From the NCBI RefSeq assembly GCF_009753675.1, contig NZ_WQLV01000001.1:372001-436000 (forward strand): a stretch of 64,000 nt of DNA, given 5' to 3'. A model generated the notes under the pieces. It ran no database searches and was not told the DNA's origin. It was given only the letters and a program-made list of their open reading frames with translations. Position 1 is the first letter of the stretch. The number at the start of each line of letters is the position of its first letter. The stretch comes from Parasedimentitalea huanghaiensis. GTDB taxonomy: Bacteria; Pseudomonadota; Alphaproteobacteria; Rhodobacterales; Rhodobacteraceae. Position numbers and translations under genes: made by a program. Positions 16,535 to 25,784 of the stretch are shown one piece after another.

Positions 16535-19264
16535 CTATTGTAACTGCAGAATATCAGGAACACAGGGTCGCCGCTTCTGAGGCATGTTTGTTGCCCCATC
16601 CGAGCGAGCAAGCCGCCGTGGTCCGTCTTTTACTTTGATCTTCGGTTTCGCAAATGGACCAACGACGGTGAACGGCCAGGGGCTTCGAGACAAGGGTTTT
16701 CCGATCTTGCGAGGCTGTCCCGCGAGATCCAAGGATTTTCCTGCTAAGCTCACGTCGCCATAGACTACCAGCTGCACTTGGTCGGTTTCCACGACAGTCT
16801 GCTTGGTCGTTATGTGCCCATTTGAAAAATAAAGGGGTGCTCGGGCACAAACAATAGGAACGGCTGCGCCTTTGTCCTTTGAGAAAAGCCACGGAATAAC
16901 ACCCAATCCCGCCAGATCCAGCAGTTGTGTATCTATGCTCCCGTTTCTCATAGACACCGTTGCGGACCCTGTCGCCGTTCCCAAAAAGTCGCTTACAGAA
17001 GTATGGTGGCCCGAGATGTCGAAACTTCCCTTCAAAATGCCATTTGCTTGTTTCTCCACCTCGAGCGCTTGCAACATCTCACCGAAATCCCACCCTCCGG
17101 ACGATCCCGTTAGCGTCAAGATATCCGGCGTCTCACCCAGATCTATCACTCCAGTCAGGTCAAAATACGCGCCGCCATACTCTATTTTCATGGGGCCCAG
17201 TCGTGCTTTTTGGCTTTTCATCTCTAGCTCGCTAGACAAACTGCTAACGCCTTTTTCCCCCTCGATCTTTCGAAGCTCGATCGTTACCCCAAGATCCAAA
17301 CCCGACATCAAAACCGCCTGCCCCAAAGGTCGCAACGTGACATTCCGAATGGGACCTTGGTTGCCCGCCTGCTCGTCTATCTCCGGATCGGAGGGTTTTG
17401 GGGAATTCAGAACCAATGGCTGGATTTCAACGACGTCTTCAGACGCTTCAGTTTCTTGAGCACCTTGTTTTGCCTCCACTTCAAGCTCTTCGAGCTTCTT
17501 CAACTGTATGTAGGCCGCAACAATCTGACGTAGATGCTCAATCCGGATCAGGTCGCTTTCAATTTGCCCTCGTAACACCGGATGCGGTTCAACTAAGTCA
17601 AATTCGGCGTTTAAGCTAAGGTCAGTTTCATCCATTACGATAGCTGCAGCGACCTGCCATTTGGTGGCCTCGCTTGATACATCGGCTCTCAAACCGACCG
17701 CCCCCGTTTCGACACCAACCAATCCCATGGTTTCGAGCAAAGCAGATCCCGATGGAACATCCGCCGAAACACTGAGCGCAATATCCTCGAATTTCAGCGC
17801 GTTACGAAGCGTTCCGGTGATATCCAGGTTCCACAGATCAGTACCACGTGTGGCAGCCTGGAGCTCAGAAAGTTCAAGCACTCTACCCGTCCCTTTCAAA
17901 CGAAAACCGCCAATAACCGTCCCAAGGGCATCTGAGGTTTGAAAGAGCTCCGGAGCCACCAGACTTGCAGCAGGCAAGTCAAGCGCTGCCTTGAAATCAA
18001 TACCTTCAAGCCGCAACGCGTCTGCTATCTCTCCATCTAGGATGATAAAAGGTGTTTCCGGCGGCCCAATCCGCAATACTGCCTTACCCAATCTTAACTT
18101 GCCGTCTGTTGTGCGAGAAATCTCGGAAACTTCAATCGGAGGCGGCCCCTCACCTGTGGTGTCTAATATGAAACCATTGGTCTTAATCACCATGGCTCGC
18201 TTGGGGATTCCGTTGGGTTGGGCGACCAGTTCCATCACAACCCCCGTCAGCTTCAAGTCCTGTCGTGACGTTGTTGAGGGCGGCATATTGGAAGCGGAAT
18301 ACAGGCTGATATCAGTGTGAACTGAGATATCCGTCGGATCACCCAGCACACCTAAATCACCAGTGACCTTCACGGATTGACCACTATCCAGCTCCGCAAC
18401 CACTGTGAGTTCAGGGATGCGGCCAACACCCTCTTCAATTTCATACATCACCGTCAACTGCGCAGTACCGGAAACTGATTTTTCTAGTTTCAGAGCGTCA
18501 AGAAGTTGCCCAATCTCGTCCACAGACAAGGAGAGTTTCCCTTTGTATCCCTCTTGATCCACGGTTCCGTCCAAAGAAAGGTCCATTTGGCTCAAATCCG
18601 CAGACACCTTGAAGGACTTATCTACCGATAGTTCCCCCTTGAGCGTCAATTCCTCACCGTTCAGGGCACCTTTTGCAGATAAAACAAGCGGCGCCGATGC
18701 ATCCGTATGGCCAACGTCCACACTGGCCAGCAGCAGATCTAGGTCCAATCCGTTTCTGGCATCTTGATAAATCACATGCGAATTTGAAAACTGAACGCTG
18801 ATGTCAGACAGGAACTTCCAAAGTTCATTCTCATTGGTATCCGATGGCTGCGGAGATTTGTTTTCTGAGCCGCCTGACCAAAAGTTCTTTCCCTCCGCAT
18901 CAACAGCAAACATAAGGTTTGCCGCGTCAATGCTTAGATCCCGCGGACTAATTTGACCGTTTAGCACATCCCGCAGAGAAAGTTCGAATTCCAATTGGCC
19001 AACAGTGGCGAGATTGGCATCGGACAAACCTTCGTGGCTCAAAACTATACCATTTGCTTTGACTTTCACATTGGTCCCAACTGAAACCGTCAAACCGTTT
19101 TTGATTTCAAAATCTTGTCCAAATCTGTCTGACAGAATCCGCGCCGCCAAATCTCCTCGGGGTATTGCCAAAAGCGATGATGACACCAACATCCATGCCG
19201 CAAAGAACGTCAGCGCTACCAAGCCCAACAACCAAAGTGAGATTTGTTTTATCCGTGGCAGCAT
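16535..19264 (-). CDS. AsmA-family envelope protein
   Basis: A 909-residue protein with one N-terminal membrane anchor (IKQISLWLLGLVALTFFAAW) and a very long periplasmic beta-rich domain. I start it at the ATG at 19264, preceded by GGAGAAG. Family features are the early IPRGDLAARILSDRFGQDF and VGTNVKVKANGIVLSHEG segments and a C-terminal AsmA_2-like region (GSATVSMRNGSIDTQLLDLA). It ends PCVPDILQLQ, shared with the next gene. AsmA/TamB-like proteins bridge inner and outer membrane and move or regulate lipids. It is divergent from its paralogue over 294 bases with no other gene in between. Confidence 0.85.
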   Translation of the reverse strand: MLPRIKQISLWLLGLVALTFFAAWMLVSSSLLAIPRGDLAARILSDRFGQDFEIKNGLTVSVGTNVKVKANGIVLSHEGLSDANLATVGQLEFELSLRDVLNGQISPRDLSIDAANLMFAVDAEGKNFWSGGSENKSPQPSDTNENELWKFLSDISVQFSNSHVIYQDARNGLDLDLLLASVDVGHTDASAPLVLSAKGALNGEELTLKGELSVDKSFKVSADLSQMDLSLDGTVDQEGYKGKLSLSVDEIGQLLDALKLEKSVSGTAQLTVMYEIEEGVGRIPELTVVAELDSGQSVKVTGDLGVLGDPTDISVHTDISLYSASNMPPSTTSRQDLKLTGVVMELVAQPNGIPKRAMVIKTNGFILDTTGEGPPPIEVSEISRTTDGKLRLGKAVLRIGPPETPFIILDGEIADALRLEGIDFKAALDLPAASLVAPELFQTSDALGTVIGGFRLKGTGRVLELSELQAATRGTDLWNLDITGTLRNALKFEDIALSVSADVPSGSALLETMGLVGVETGAVGLRADVSSEATKWQVAAAIVMDETDLSLNAEFDLVEPHPVLRGQIESDLIRIEHLRQIVAAYIQLKKLEELEVEAKQGAQETEASEDVVEIQPLVLNSPKPSDPEIDEQAGNQGPIRNVTLRPLGQAVLMSGLDLGVTIELRKIEGEKGVSSLSSELEMKSQKARLGPMKIEYGGAYFDLTGVIDLGETPDILTLTGSSGGWDFGEMLQALEVEKQANGILKGSFDISGHHTSVSDFLGTATGSATVSMRNGSIDTQLLDLAGLGVIPWLFSKDKGAAVPIVCARAPLYFSNGHITTKQTVVETDQVQLVVYGDVSLAGKSLDLAGQPRKIGKPLSRSPWPFTVVGPFAKPKIKVKDGPRRLARSDGATNMPQKRRPCVPDILQLQ

Positions 19265-19558
19265 GGACTTCTCCGCATAATCTAACAAAATCTGTCGATG
19301 AGACTGGATTTCGCACGGCCTCAAACGAAAACCGCGGTCCTAAAGCGGTTCCCCCATCTAAACAGGTCAGCAACTAATCCGATAGTCCGAGATCGCCATA
19401 CAGATCGACGTTCGGCCAATCGTAGCCCTAGCAGCGACATATTTTCAGTTGGCAGACAGCTACTAAAGGCTAAGTTGTATTCATTAAGCCTCTGCGGGCG
19501 CCCCATTTACTTGCCGCCCGTGCGAGCAGATCAGTTTTGAATTTTGGGGTGCTGGATT

Positions 19559-22264
19559 ATGGCAAAATGGATTTCCCGGATCGTAAAATGGGCGCTTGGA
19601 ACTACAGTCCTTTTACTTGTCCTTGGCTGGATGGTCCTTGCAGCACCATTTTTCTCAAATTTTAGAGCCGGAGTTGTAGAAGCCGTCTTATCCGAGCAGA
19701 TCGGGCAACCGTTATACGTCAAAGGCGATGTAAGCGTGTTTCCTGGCCGGATCAGCCGGATTATGGTCGCAGGTGTTACTATCCCCAGTGAGGACGTCTC
19801 GGGTACCAATTTGGCGGAATTGAATTTGCTGGAACTGGACCTAAATTTGGTGGCTCTGCTGAACAGACGAGTTGATCTGAACAATTTGACGGTGGACGGC
19901 CTGCGATTGAATCTGCTGACTCAAGCTGACGGGTCAACCAGTTGGACACCAAGGAATAGGTTTCCAAATCCAGAAATTGAGACGAAGGTCGATGCCCAGA
20001 CGATTGCTCCAGATAGTCCGATAACAGAGAACGGTGGCATTCTCGATTTTCTACGACACCGAACTGTTTCGTTCACCTCTGTTGGATTAACTGTTGACGA
20101 CCAAGTGTCTGGGTTTTCGTTTATTTTTAGCCTTAATAACCTAAACCTTGACCAGCTGGACGATGGCGCACGACTTGGTATCACCAGCCTCGGTTCGGTA
20201 AATGGGCAGGCCTTTGAAATTGATGGCAGCTATCCCACCGGGGCCCCATTCACCACGCGGGCGAAATTTGGTGAACTCAAGTTGAGCTTTGATGGCAGTG
20301 CCGTCCCTCCCGAGCGAGGCGGAGGATTCATGGGAACTTTGGAATTGGATACCGGAGAGTTTGGCGACTTTCTGGATGTGATTGGATTGGAGCGTGTGCT
20401 GGAAGGCTCAGGTAAACTCTCTGCTAACCTGACAAGCCAGTCCGGAGCTTTAAACATAGCGAACTTGTCTGCGGTCGTTGATCTCGCCGAAGGCCAACAG
20501 ATAATGGCAGAGGGATCGGTGGAAAACCTTCTGAAGGCTGACGGGTTCGATTTGTCTTTCAACGCACGCTTTCATCCAGAGGGTCATCCTCCGGCGCCCG
20601 CAAAAGAGTTGAAGGATCTCAAATTGGCAGGGATTTCAGCGCATATTATCAGCGCAGGTCAATCACTTAAGTTCGACGACTTGCTACTAACTACGAACGC
20701 ATTTGATCAGGGACTGGATCAAGTTGGACCAGTTTCAATCGGACGTATCCGCCGCACGCCCATAGGGCAGCTGGCGCTTGAAGACATCTCGCTTCGGGTC
20801 GGCCCTCGCGAGCGACCCTACATCGTCGCCAAAGGCAATATCCGAAACCTATTGCAGCTAAATCAACTTGATCTGGCTGGAACCCTTACAGCCCCAGCTT
20901 CATTAGTTCTGAAAGATCTCGGCGATGACGTGGCTAAATCTTTTGGAGGAATCAAAGCGGATTTTGCAGTTGACGATACCCAAGGTTTCCTGAGTCTGAA
21001 CAAGCTAGATGCTGTTACTGTCAACACAGACGTCTGGGCATTGAAGGCCCATGTTGCTCTTGGCAACATTACTGATCTTGATGGCTTAGAATTCGACTTT
21101 GATCTCGATATCGAGGACGGCGCCCTGTTCCTTGGTTCGCTTAAACTGGAAGAAGTGGATACAGGGCCTTTGGAAATCAGTGCCTCTGCCCGCGGGCAAG
21201 GCAAGGATTTCTCTACAACGTTGGGGTTGGCTGCTGGAACTTCTCGGCTGGACGCTTCGCTGAATACCACCGTGTCCGAAGGGCGACCAAAGATTGACGG
21301 GCTCATCTTCAGCGAGCAGCTCGACATTAATGACCTGAAAAATGCGATTGCTGGCGTTGTGCAACTGGGTCGGATCGGCGAACCAGACGAAGTGGAAGAA
21401 CTAGAAACAGAGAAACCAAAGGTGCAACCCCTGATCCTTCCCAAGGAAGAGGGCAAACCAACCGATCTGGTTGATTTTGAGAAACTGTTCCTAGGCTCCG
21501 ACCTGACGGTGTCGATCGACATTAAGCAAATCAGCGGTCAGCAAGGTGTTTCGAGTGTTTCAAGCGAACTTACCGCTCAGGAAGGACAAGTCCAGTTGGG
21601 CCCACTGGAAGTGACCTATGGTGGCGGGTACTTCAATATTGAAGCCAAAATGGATCTGCTGGAAACGCCCGAACTCTTGTCGGTATCTGGTGCCACCAGC
21701 GGATGGGATTTTGGGAAAATTCTTGATGCCGTCGGACTGAGTATCGATGCCCATGGTAAACTGCGCGGTCGGTTTGATGTCACCGGCAACCGAAACTCGA
21801 TCAAAACATTCATCAATTCCATGTATGGCTCGGCATCCATCTCGATGAGCAATGGTGATGTAGCCACCAGCCTGCTGGAGCTGGCCGGTCTTGGGATTTT
21901 TCCATGGCTGTTTTCCGAGGAACTGCACCAGGGCTATACTGACATTACCTGTGTTGTCGCCCCAGTGCGGATCAATGCAGGTAATGTGACATTCGACTCT
22001 GTGGTTGCAGAAACAGCCAGCGTTCAACTTGTTGCCAGAGGGGCAGTGGACTGGAGGCAAGATACAATCACTTTGCGGGCCGAACCGCGTCGCGTTGGCA
22101 GGCCTCTGGCGCGCAGCGCATGGCCGTTTGATGTGACTGGCAAACTCTCCTCACCAAATTTCAAGCTGGATGTCGGCGGAACGCGGACCAAACGAACCGA
22201 TGGAGCGGATGATATGCCAGCGGATCGCAAACCCTGCGTGCCAGATCTTCAGCAGTTGGAGTGA
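19559..22264 (+). CDS. AsmA-family envelope protein (divergent paralogue)
   Basis: A 901-residue protein with an N-terminal membrane segment (ALGTTVLLLVLGWMVLAAPF) and a periplasmic body. The start chosen is MAKWISRIVKW at 19559. Its C-terminal third parallels the divergent neighbour: GSASISMSNGDVATSLLELA, GLGIFPWLFS, RRVGRPLARSAWPFDVTGKL, and the closing DGADDMPADRKPCVPDLQQL. The two proteins have similar length and domain order, so they probably arose by an old inverted duplication. Likely role: lipid handling or assembly between the membranes. A histidine/cysteine-type active site is not seen, as expected for this structural family. Confidence 0.85.
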   Translation: MAKWISRIVKWALGTTVLLLVLGWMVLAAPFFSNFRAGVVEAVLSEQIGQPLYVKGDVSVFPGRISRIMVAGVTIPSEDVSGTNLAELNLLELDLNLVALLNRRVDLNNLTVDGLRLNLLTQADGSTSWTPRNRFPNPEIETKVDAQTIAPDSPITENGGILDFLRHRTVSFTSVGLTVDDQVSGFSFIFSLNNLNLDQLDDGARLGITSLGSVNGQAFEIDGSYPTGAPFTTRAKFGELKLSFDGSAVPPERGGGFMGTLELDTGEFGDFLDVIGLERVLEGSGKLSANLTSQSGALNIANLSAVVDLAEGQQIMAEGSVENLLKADGFDLSFNARFHPEGHPPAPAKELKDLKLAGISAHIISAGQSLKFDDLLLTTNAFDQGLDQVGPVSIGRIRRTPIGQLALEDISLRVGPRERPYIVAKGNIRNLLQLNQLDLAGTLTAPASLVLKDLGDDVAKSFGGIKADFAVDDTQGFLSLNKLDAVTVNTDVWALKAHVALGNITDLDGLEFDFDLDIEDGALFLGSLKLEEVDTGPLEISASARGQGKDFSTTLGLAAGTSRLDASLNTTVSEGRPKIDGLIFSEQLDINDLKNAIAGVVQLGRIGEPDEVEELETEKPKVQPLILPKEEGKPTDLVDFEKLFLGSDLTVSIDIKQISGQQGVSSVSSELTAQEGQVQLGPLEVTYGGGYFNIEAKMDLLETPELLSVSGATSGWDFGKILDAVGLSIDAHGKLRGRFDVTGNRNSIKTFINSMYGSASISMSNGDVATSLLELAGLGIFPWLFSEELHQGYTDITCVVAPVRINAGNVTFDSVVAETASVQLVARGAVDWRQDTITLRAEPRRVGRPLARSAWPFDVTGKLSSPNFKLDVGGTRTKRTDGADDMPADRKPCVPDLQQLE

Positions 22265-22272
22265 CCCGAAAT

Positions 22273-22767
22273 TTAATCTGAGGCCGGTTCAGGCTGCTCT
22301 TTCTGGCAGTCCAGAACCGCTTCTATTGCACGCTTAGATCCGGTTAGGTCGATCTCGATCAATCGGCCACTTTCACCAGATATTTTGACTGATTTACGTT
22401 GGCCAAATTCGGTAACAAAATTCGGATTATCGAAAAATGCGTAACCGCCTGGCAAGTCTTGATTGATTTTACCAACCACATCACCGGCAAACCGAGCATC
22501 ACCAAAGTCCATATTTACAATGCCAGTTGCGCCGATCTCGATATCCGACCACTCTGCATTATATGCTGCGAAGAAACCCCCATTACGTGCCGGTACAGCG
22601 CCTATCTGCACTAGCGTTCCGTCTTCAAAAACTCTCTGCGCCAGGCAACCATTGCCAACAGATGCATCAACCAGAACCTCCCAAGCCCCCACTTCTTCCC
22701 AGTGTTCCACATCGGAAGCAGATGCCGAAGCGCCAAAAGAACACAAGACAACAATCAAAACACGCAT
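22273..22767 (-). CDS. Small secreted protein, unknown function
   Basis: A 164-residue protein with a short signal peptide (MRVLIVVLCSFGASASAS, cleavage near 18). The start at 22767 is set by AGGAGG nine bases upstream. The mature part has a Trp-containing beginning (VEHWEEVGAWEVLVDASV), two cysteines (NGCLAQ, LDCQKE) and a low-complexity acidic end. It ends only 8 bases from the convergent AsmA gene. I do not assign a family; the pattern (small periplasmic, two Cys) resembles secreted proteins of the IalB type only loosely. Confidence 0.65.
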   Translation of the reverse strand: MRVLIVVLCSFGASASASDVEHWEEVGAWEVLVDASVGNGCLAQRVFEDGTLVQIGAVPARNGGFFAAYNAEWSDIEIGATGIVNMDFGDARFAGDVVGKINQDLPGGYAFFDNPNFVTEFGQRKSVKISGESGRLIEIDLTGSKRAIEAVLDCQKEQPEPASD

Positions 22768-23142
22768 TCTCGTTCCCTCCTTCAATCTTACATCAACATG
22801 TTGATCTGAAACGCCGTAAAAACAAGCATTGCATTTTGCAATTTTTTGATCAGCATACTGGAAGCCGCAATAAAGCCCGACGCTCTTTGGCGATCCAGAG
22901 TCGGTTCGAAAAGTTCGCCGACTTATTCAAGTCGATTTGACTTCTGAATGTAGTCAGGAAACGAGCCGTTAAAAATGTGCTACACCCACAAAGCACAACA
23001 TCAAACTGGACCACCGCACAAAGTGATTTAGCTACTACGGGTACGATCCAAGTTTTGGAACCTTAGCTGAAATATATATGACATAGAAAACAACGTAAAT
23101 TCATCCCATAGTCTGCGGGAAGATCTACCATTGGAGGAAACA
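22768..23142. other. Intergenic region, 375 bases, no gene seen
   Basis: Divergent promoters for the small secreted gene and the potassium channel should lie here. A weak hairpin AAGTC/GACTT is present near 22930-22945. I see no supportable ORF or terminator. Confidence 0.6.
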
Positions 23143-23475
23143 TTGCATTCTCTAAAGCAACTAATGCGCGGATTACGTTTGGCTTTCAGGGACGGTCGAG
23201 TAAAGAGTATCTTAGCTTTTACAATAGCGATGGTTTTGTGGGCCTCAGTTTTCTATCGTTATGTGGAAGGGTGGAGCTGGTTGGATTCCATATATTTTTC
23301 CGTCGTAACAATATCGACCGTTGGGTTTGGTGATTTCTCACCCGAAACCGCTGCCGGTAAAATTTTCACCATGTTCTACATTGTCATTGGTCTTGGGGTT
23401 TTCGTCACCGCGGTGACCACAATTGCGGATTCAATTCTTTCGCAAGGGGGGCAAGATGACGGTGACGTACGGTGA
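23143..23475 (+). CDS. Two-TM potassium channel
   Basis: A 110-residue inner-membrane protein with the minimal ion-channel fold: TM1 (about 22-37, [15 protein letters not shown]), a pore helix, the K+ selectivity filter STVGFGD (58-64), and TM2 (about 76-97). It forms tetramers in known relatives such as KcsA. I chose the TTG at 23143 because GGAGG stands five bases upstream; a TTG 12 bases earlier and an ATG at 23164 are alternatives. No regulatory RCK domain is attached, so gating is not evident. A role in membrane potential or K+ homeostasis is inferred. Confidence 0.85.
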   Translation: MHSLKQLMRGLRLAFRDGRVKSILAFTIAMVLWASVFYRYVEGWSWLDSIYFSVVTISTVGFGDFSPETAAGKIFTMFYIVIGLGVFVTAVTTIADSILSQGGQDDGDVR

Positions 23476-23643
23476 AGACGGGCACAATGAAAGCGTTTCG
23501 TGAACAACTACCGACCTACCCGGAGCCGTTGATTGGCCTTTGAAATACCAATCAGTTTCCGCGATGAGGAAAACGTACTAGGGTAGTCTGCAAACAGATG
23601 CCTACACTGTAGTAACGGGTGAATAAGGCCTGAGGGGACAGAA

Positions 23644-24723
23644 ATGGAAAACACTCAAAACGCTAAGTTTGTAGACCTGATAATTAGATTGATATTCTTG
23701 GGTCTATTCATTTACAGCGCGATTTTAATGGTGGCACCGCTTGCAAGCGCAGTTTTATGGGCTCTCATCTTGTGCGTGGCCCTCTACCCTCTTTTTGATT
23801 GGCTTCAGAGTAAACTTGGCGGTCGAAAAAAGTTGTCTGCAACGTTGTTGTCCCTTCTTGGTTTAGCTCTGACATTGGGGCCTGTGGCTTCAGCAGTGTT
23901 TGGCGCGACCGAACTTTGGTCCGAATTTGCCAACAAAGCCGCCTCTGGGGGCTTAAAAGTTCCACCTGCCCCTGAAGGTCTTAAAGATATCCCTGTGGTT
24001 GGCGCCAAGGCTGCTGGAATCTGGTCGTCGTTCGAAAGAAATTTGGATGGGGCACTGGCAAAATATGCACCGCAAATTCTGGAAGTTGCCAAAACAGTCT
24101 TTGGCAAAGCTCTGGGAATTGGACTTGGCCTTCTCGGAATGGCACTTTCTGTGATCATCATGGGAGTGTTGTTTATTCCCGGCCCAAATCTGGTGCGAGG
24201 CCTGCAAAAATTTGGCAACCGTATATTTGCCCCGCGCGGCGGTGAGTTCGTTGTGCTGGCTGGTGCCACGGTGCGCAATGTCACCAAAGGAGTCATCGGA
24301 GTTGCCGCCATTCAAGCCGTTGTTGTTTGGATACTGTTAAAGGCCTTCGGAATTTCATCAGCAGCCACGCTTGCCTTGATCAGCCTGATCCTTTCAATCA
24401 TTCAGATTGGCCCCGGTCTGGTTCTTTTACCCGTGATTATATACGCTTGGAGCTCGATGTCGGGCGGAGCTGCTCTGGCGCTGACTGTTCTGGCGGTTCC
24501 TGTCAGCATTATGGACAGCTTTCTGCGACCGGTTTTTATTTCCAAGGGATTGGATACGCCAATGCTCGTCATCTTGATTGGCGTGTTGGGCGGGATGATG
24601 GCCTATGGCCTAGTAGGGATTTTCATCGGACCAGTGTTACTAGCCGTGTTCTATGAGCTGTTTGTACTTTGGATAGAGGCAGAGCCAGACGCCAGTGATG
24701 CGGTTCCCGGAGAGGCGGAATGA
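23644..24723 (+). CDS. AI-2E family transporter (PerM-like)
   Basis: A 359-residue polytopic membrane protein of the AI-2E/PerM family: an N-terminal TM pair (LIIRLIFLGLFIYSAILMVA, LASAVLWALILCVALYPLF), a central soluble part, then several TMs with LISLILSIIQIGPGLVLLP and SIMDSFLRPVFISKGLDTPM, the most conserved block. Family members export autoinducer-2 or act in Na+/H+ exchange or other transport; the name does not prove AI-2. It overlaps the HlyD gene by four bases and leads a three-gene operon. Ribosome binding site GAGGGG. Confidence 0.85.
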   Translation: MENTQNAKFVDLIIRLIFLGLFIYSAILMVAPLASAVLWALILCVALYPLFDWLQSKLGGRKKLSATLLSLLGLALTLGPVASAVFGATELWSEFANKAASGGLKVPPAPEGLKDIPVVGAKAAGIWSSFERNLDGALAKYAPQILEVAKTVFGKALGIGLGLLGMALSVIIMGVLFIPGPNLVRGLQKFGNRIFAPRGGEFVVLAGATVRNVTKGVIGVAAIQAVVVWILLKAFGISSAATLALISLILSIIQIGPGLVLLPVIIYAWSSMSGGAALALTVLAVPVSIMDSFLRPVFISKGLDTPMLVILIGVLGGMMAYGLVGIFIGPVLLAVFYELFVLWIEAEPDASDAVPGEAE

Positions 24724-25784
24724 AACGCGCAATTTGGTCTACATTGGCAATTCTGGTCCTGTTCCTTGGTTGGTATATAACGGCCGACCGGCGGACACCA
24801 TTTACTGGAAATGCAAGGGTCAAAGCTGTCGTCACCTATATCGTACCACAAGTGTCAGGCACAGTGGTCGAGGTTCTGGTTGAGAACGGCCAAGTGGTTT
24901 CTGCCGGTACCGTTTTGGCACGCATTGACCGCAGGCCATATGAAATTGGTAAGTCCCGGGCGCAGGCTGATCTCGAGGCCGCGACCCAAGACGTCGGGGC
25001 TTCATCAGCGCAGGTCAGCGCTGCTCAGGCGAGTTTGACCAGAGCCCAAAGTGATCTCGACACCACCCGCCTACAGGCTGAGCGTGTCTTTGCGCTAGAA
25101 AAGAAAGGCCTGATTTCACTGGTACAAGCAGATGACGCGCGTGGGGATCTTGCTGAATCCGAGGCCAATGTGGAAAATGCCGCGGCAGATCTGGAACGCG
25201 CAAAACAGCAACTTGGGGAAGACGGGCAGGAAAACCCAAAAATTCAACGTGCACTTGCTGCTCTTGCAGAAGCAGAGTTGAAATTGGAATGGACTGAGTT
25301 AAAGGCACCTTCCGAAGGGGTTGTTTCTAATATTTTGCTCGCTCCGGGTACGTATGCCCATTCTGGACGTGAACTCTTAACCTTCCTCGATTCAACAGAT
25401 GTTTGGATCGAAGCCTATTTGACAGAAAACAATTTGGGGCTCGCAAAGGTGGGCTCACCTGTTGATGTGGTGCTTGATATGCACCCCGGAAGAGTCGTTC
25501 GGGGTGTTGTTGATAGTTTCAGCAGTGCTGTGTCGATCAGTGGAGGTGATGAAGTGGGTCAACTCGCCAGCGCGCCCACTTCAAAGGGGTTTCTACGCGA
25601 GCCTGAAAGGTTCCCTGTCCGAATTGTACTACCAGGCTACGAAGCTGGCAGCCTTGATGATGATCTCCGATTTCAACTCAATGGACAGGCGGATATCATT
25701 ATGTATCTCAGTGACAATACAGTGATGAACGCTATCGGCCGTGCTTATATTGGCGTGGTGTCTGTCTTGTCTTATGCTTACTGA
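24720..25784 (+). CDS. HlyD-family membrane fusion protein (EmrA/AaeA type)
   Basis: A 354-residue periplasmic adaptor anchored by one N-terminal TM (IWSTLAILVLFLGWYITA). The biotinyl-lipoyl half motif VTYIVPQVSGTVVEVLVENGQVVSAGTVLARID (about 40-72) is followed by a helical hairpin (about 75-185, rich in Ala/Glu/Gln) and the second half motif TELKAPSEGVVSNI, then a beta-barrel. Such proteins link an inner membrane pump to the outer membrane. The next gene (DUF2955) overlaps its end by 11 bases and resembles the membrane partner of AaeAB-like aromatic-acid exporters. Confidence 0.88.
   Translation: MKRAIWSTLAILVLFLGWYITADRRTPFTGNARVKAVVTYIVPQVSGTVVEVLVENGQVVSAGTVLARIDRRPYEIGKSRAQADLEAATQDVGASSAQVSAAQASLTRAQSDLDTTRLQAERVFALEKKGLISLVQADDARGDLAESEANVENAAADLERAKQQLGEDGQENPKIQRALAALAEAELKLEWTELKAPSEGVVSNILLAPGTYAHSGRELLTFLDSTDVWIEAYLTENNLGLAKVGSPVDVVLDMHPGRVVRGVVDSFSSAVSISGGDEVGQLASAPTSKGFLREPERFPVRIVLPGYEAGSLDDDLRFQLNGQADIIMYLSDNTVMNAIGRAYIGVVSVLSYAY

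Noticed and set aside
21560-22060. 166-codon minus-strand frame inside the second AsmA gene
   Set aside because: Antisense shadow with no ribosome binding site; the plus-strand AsmA frame is continuous here.
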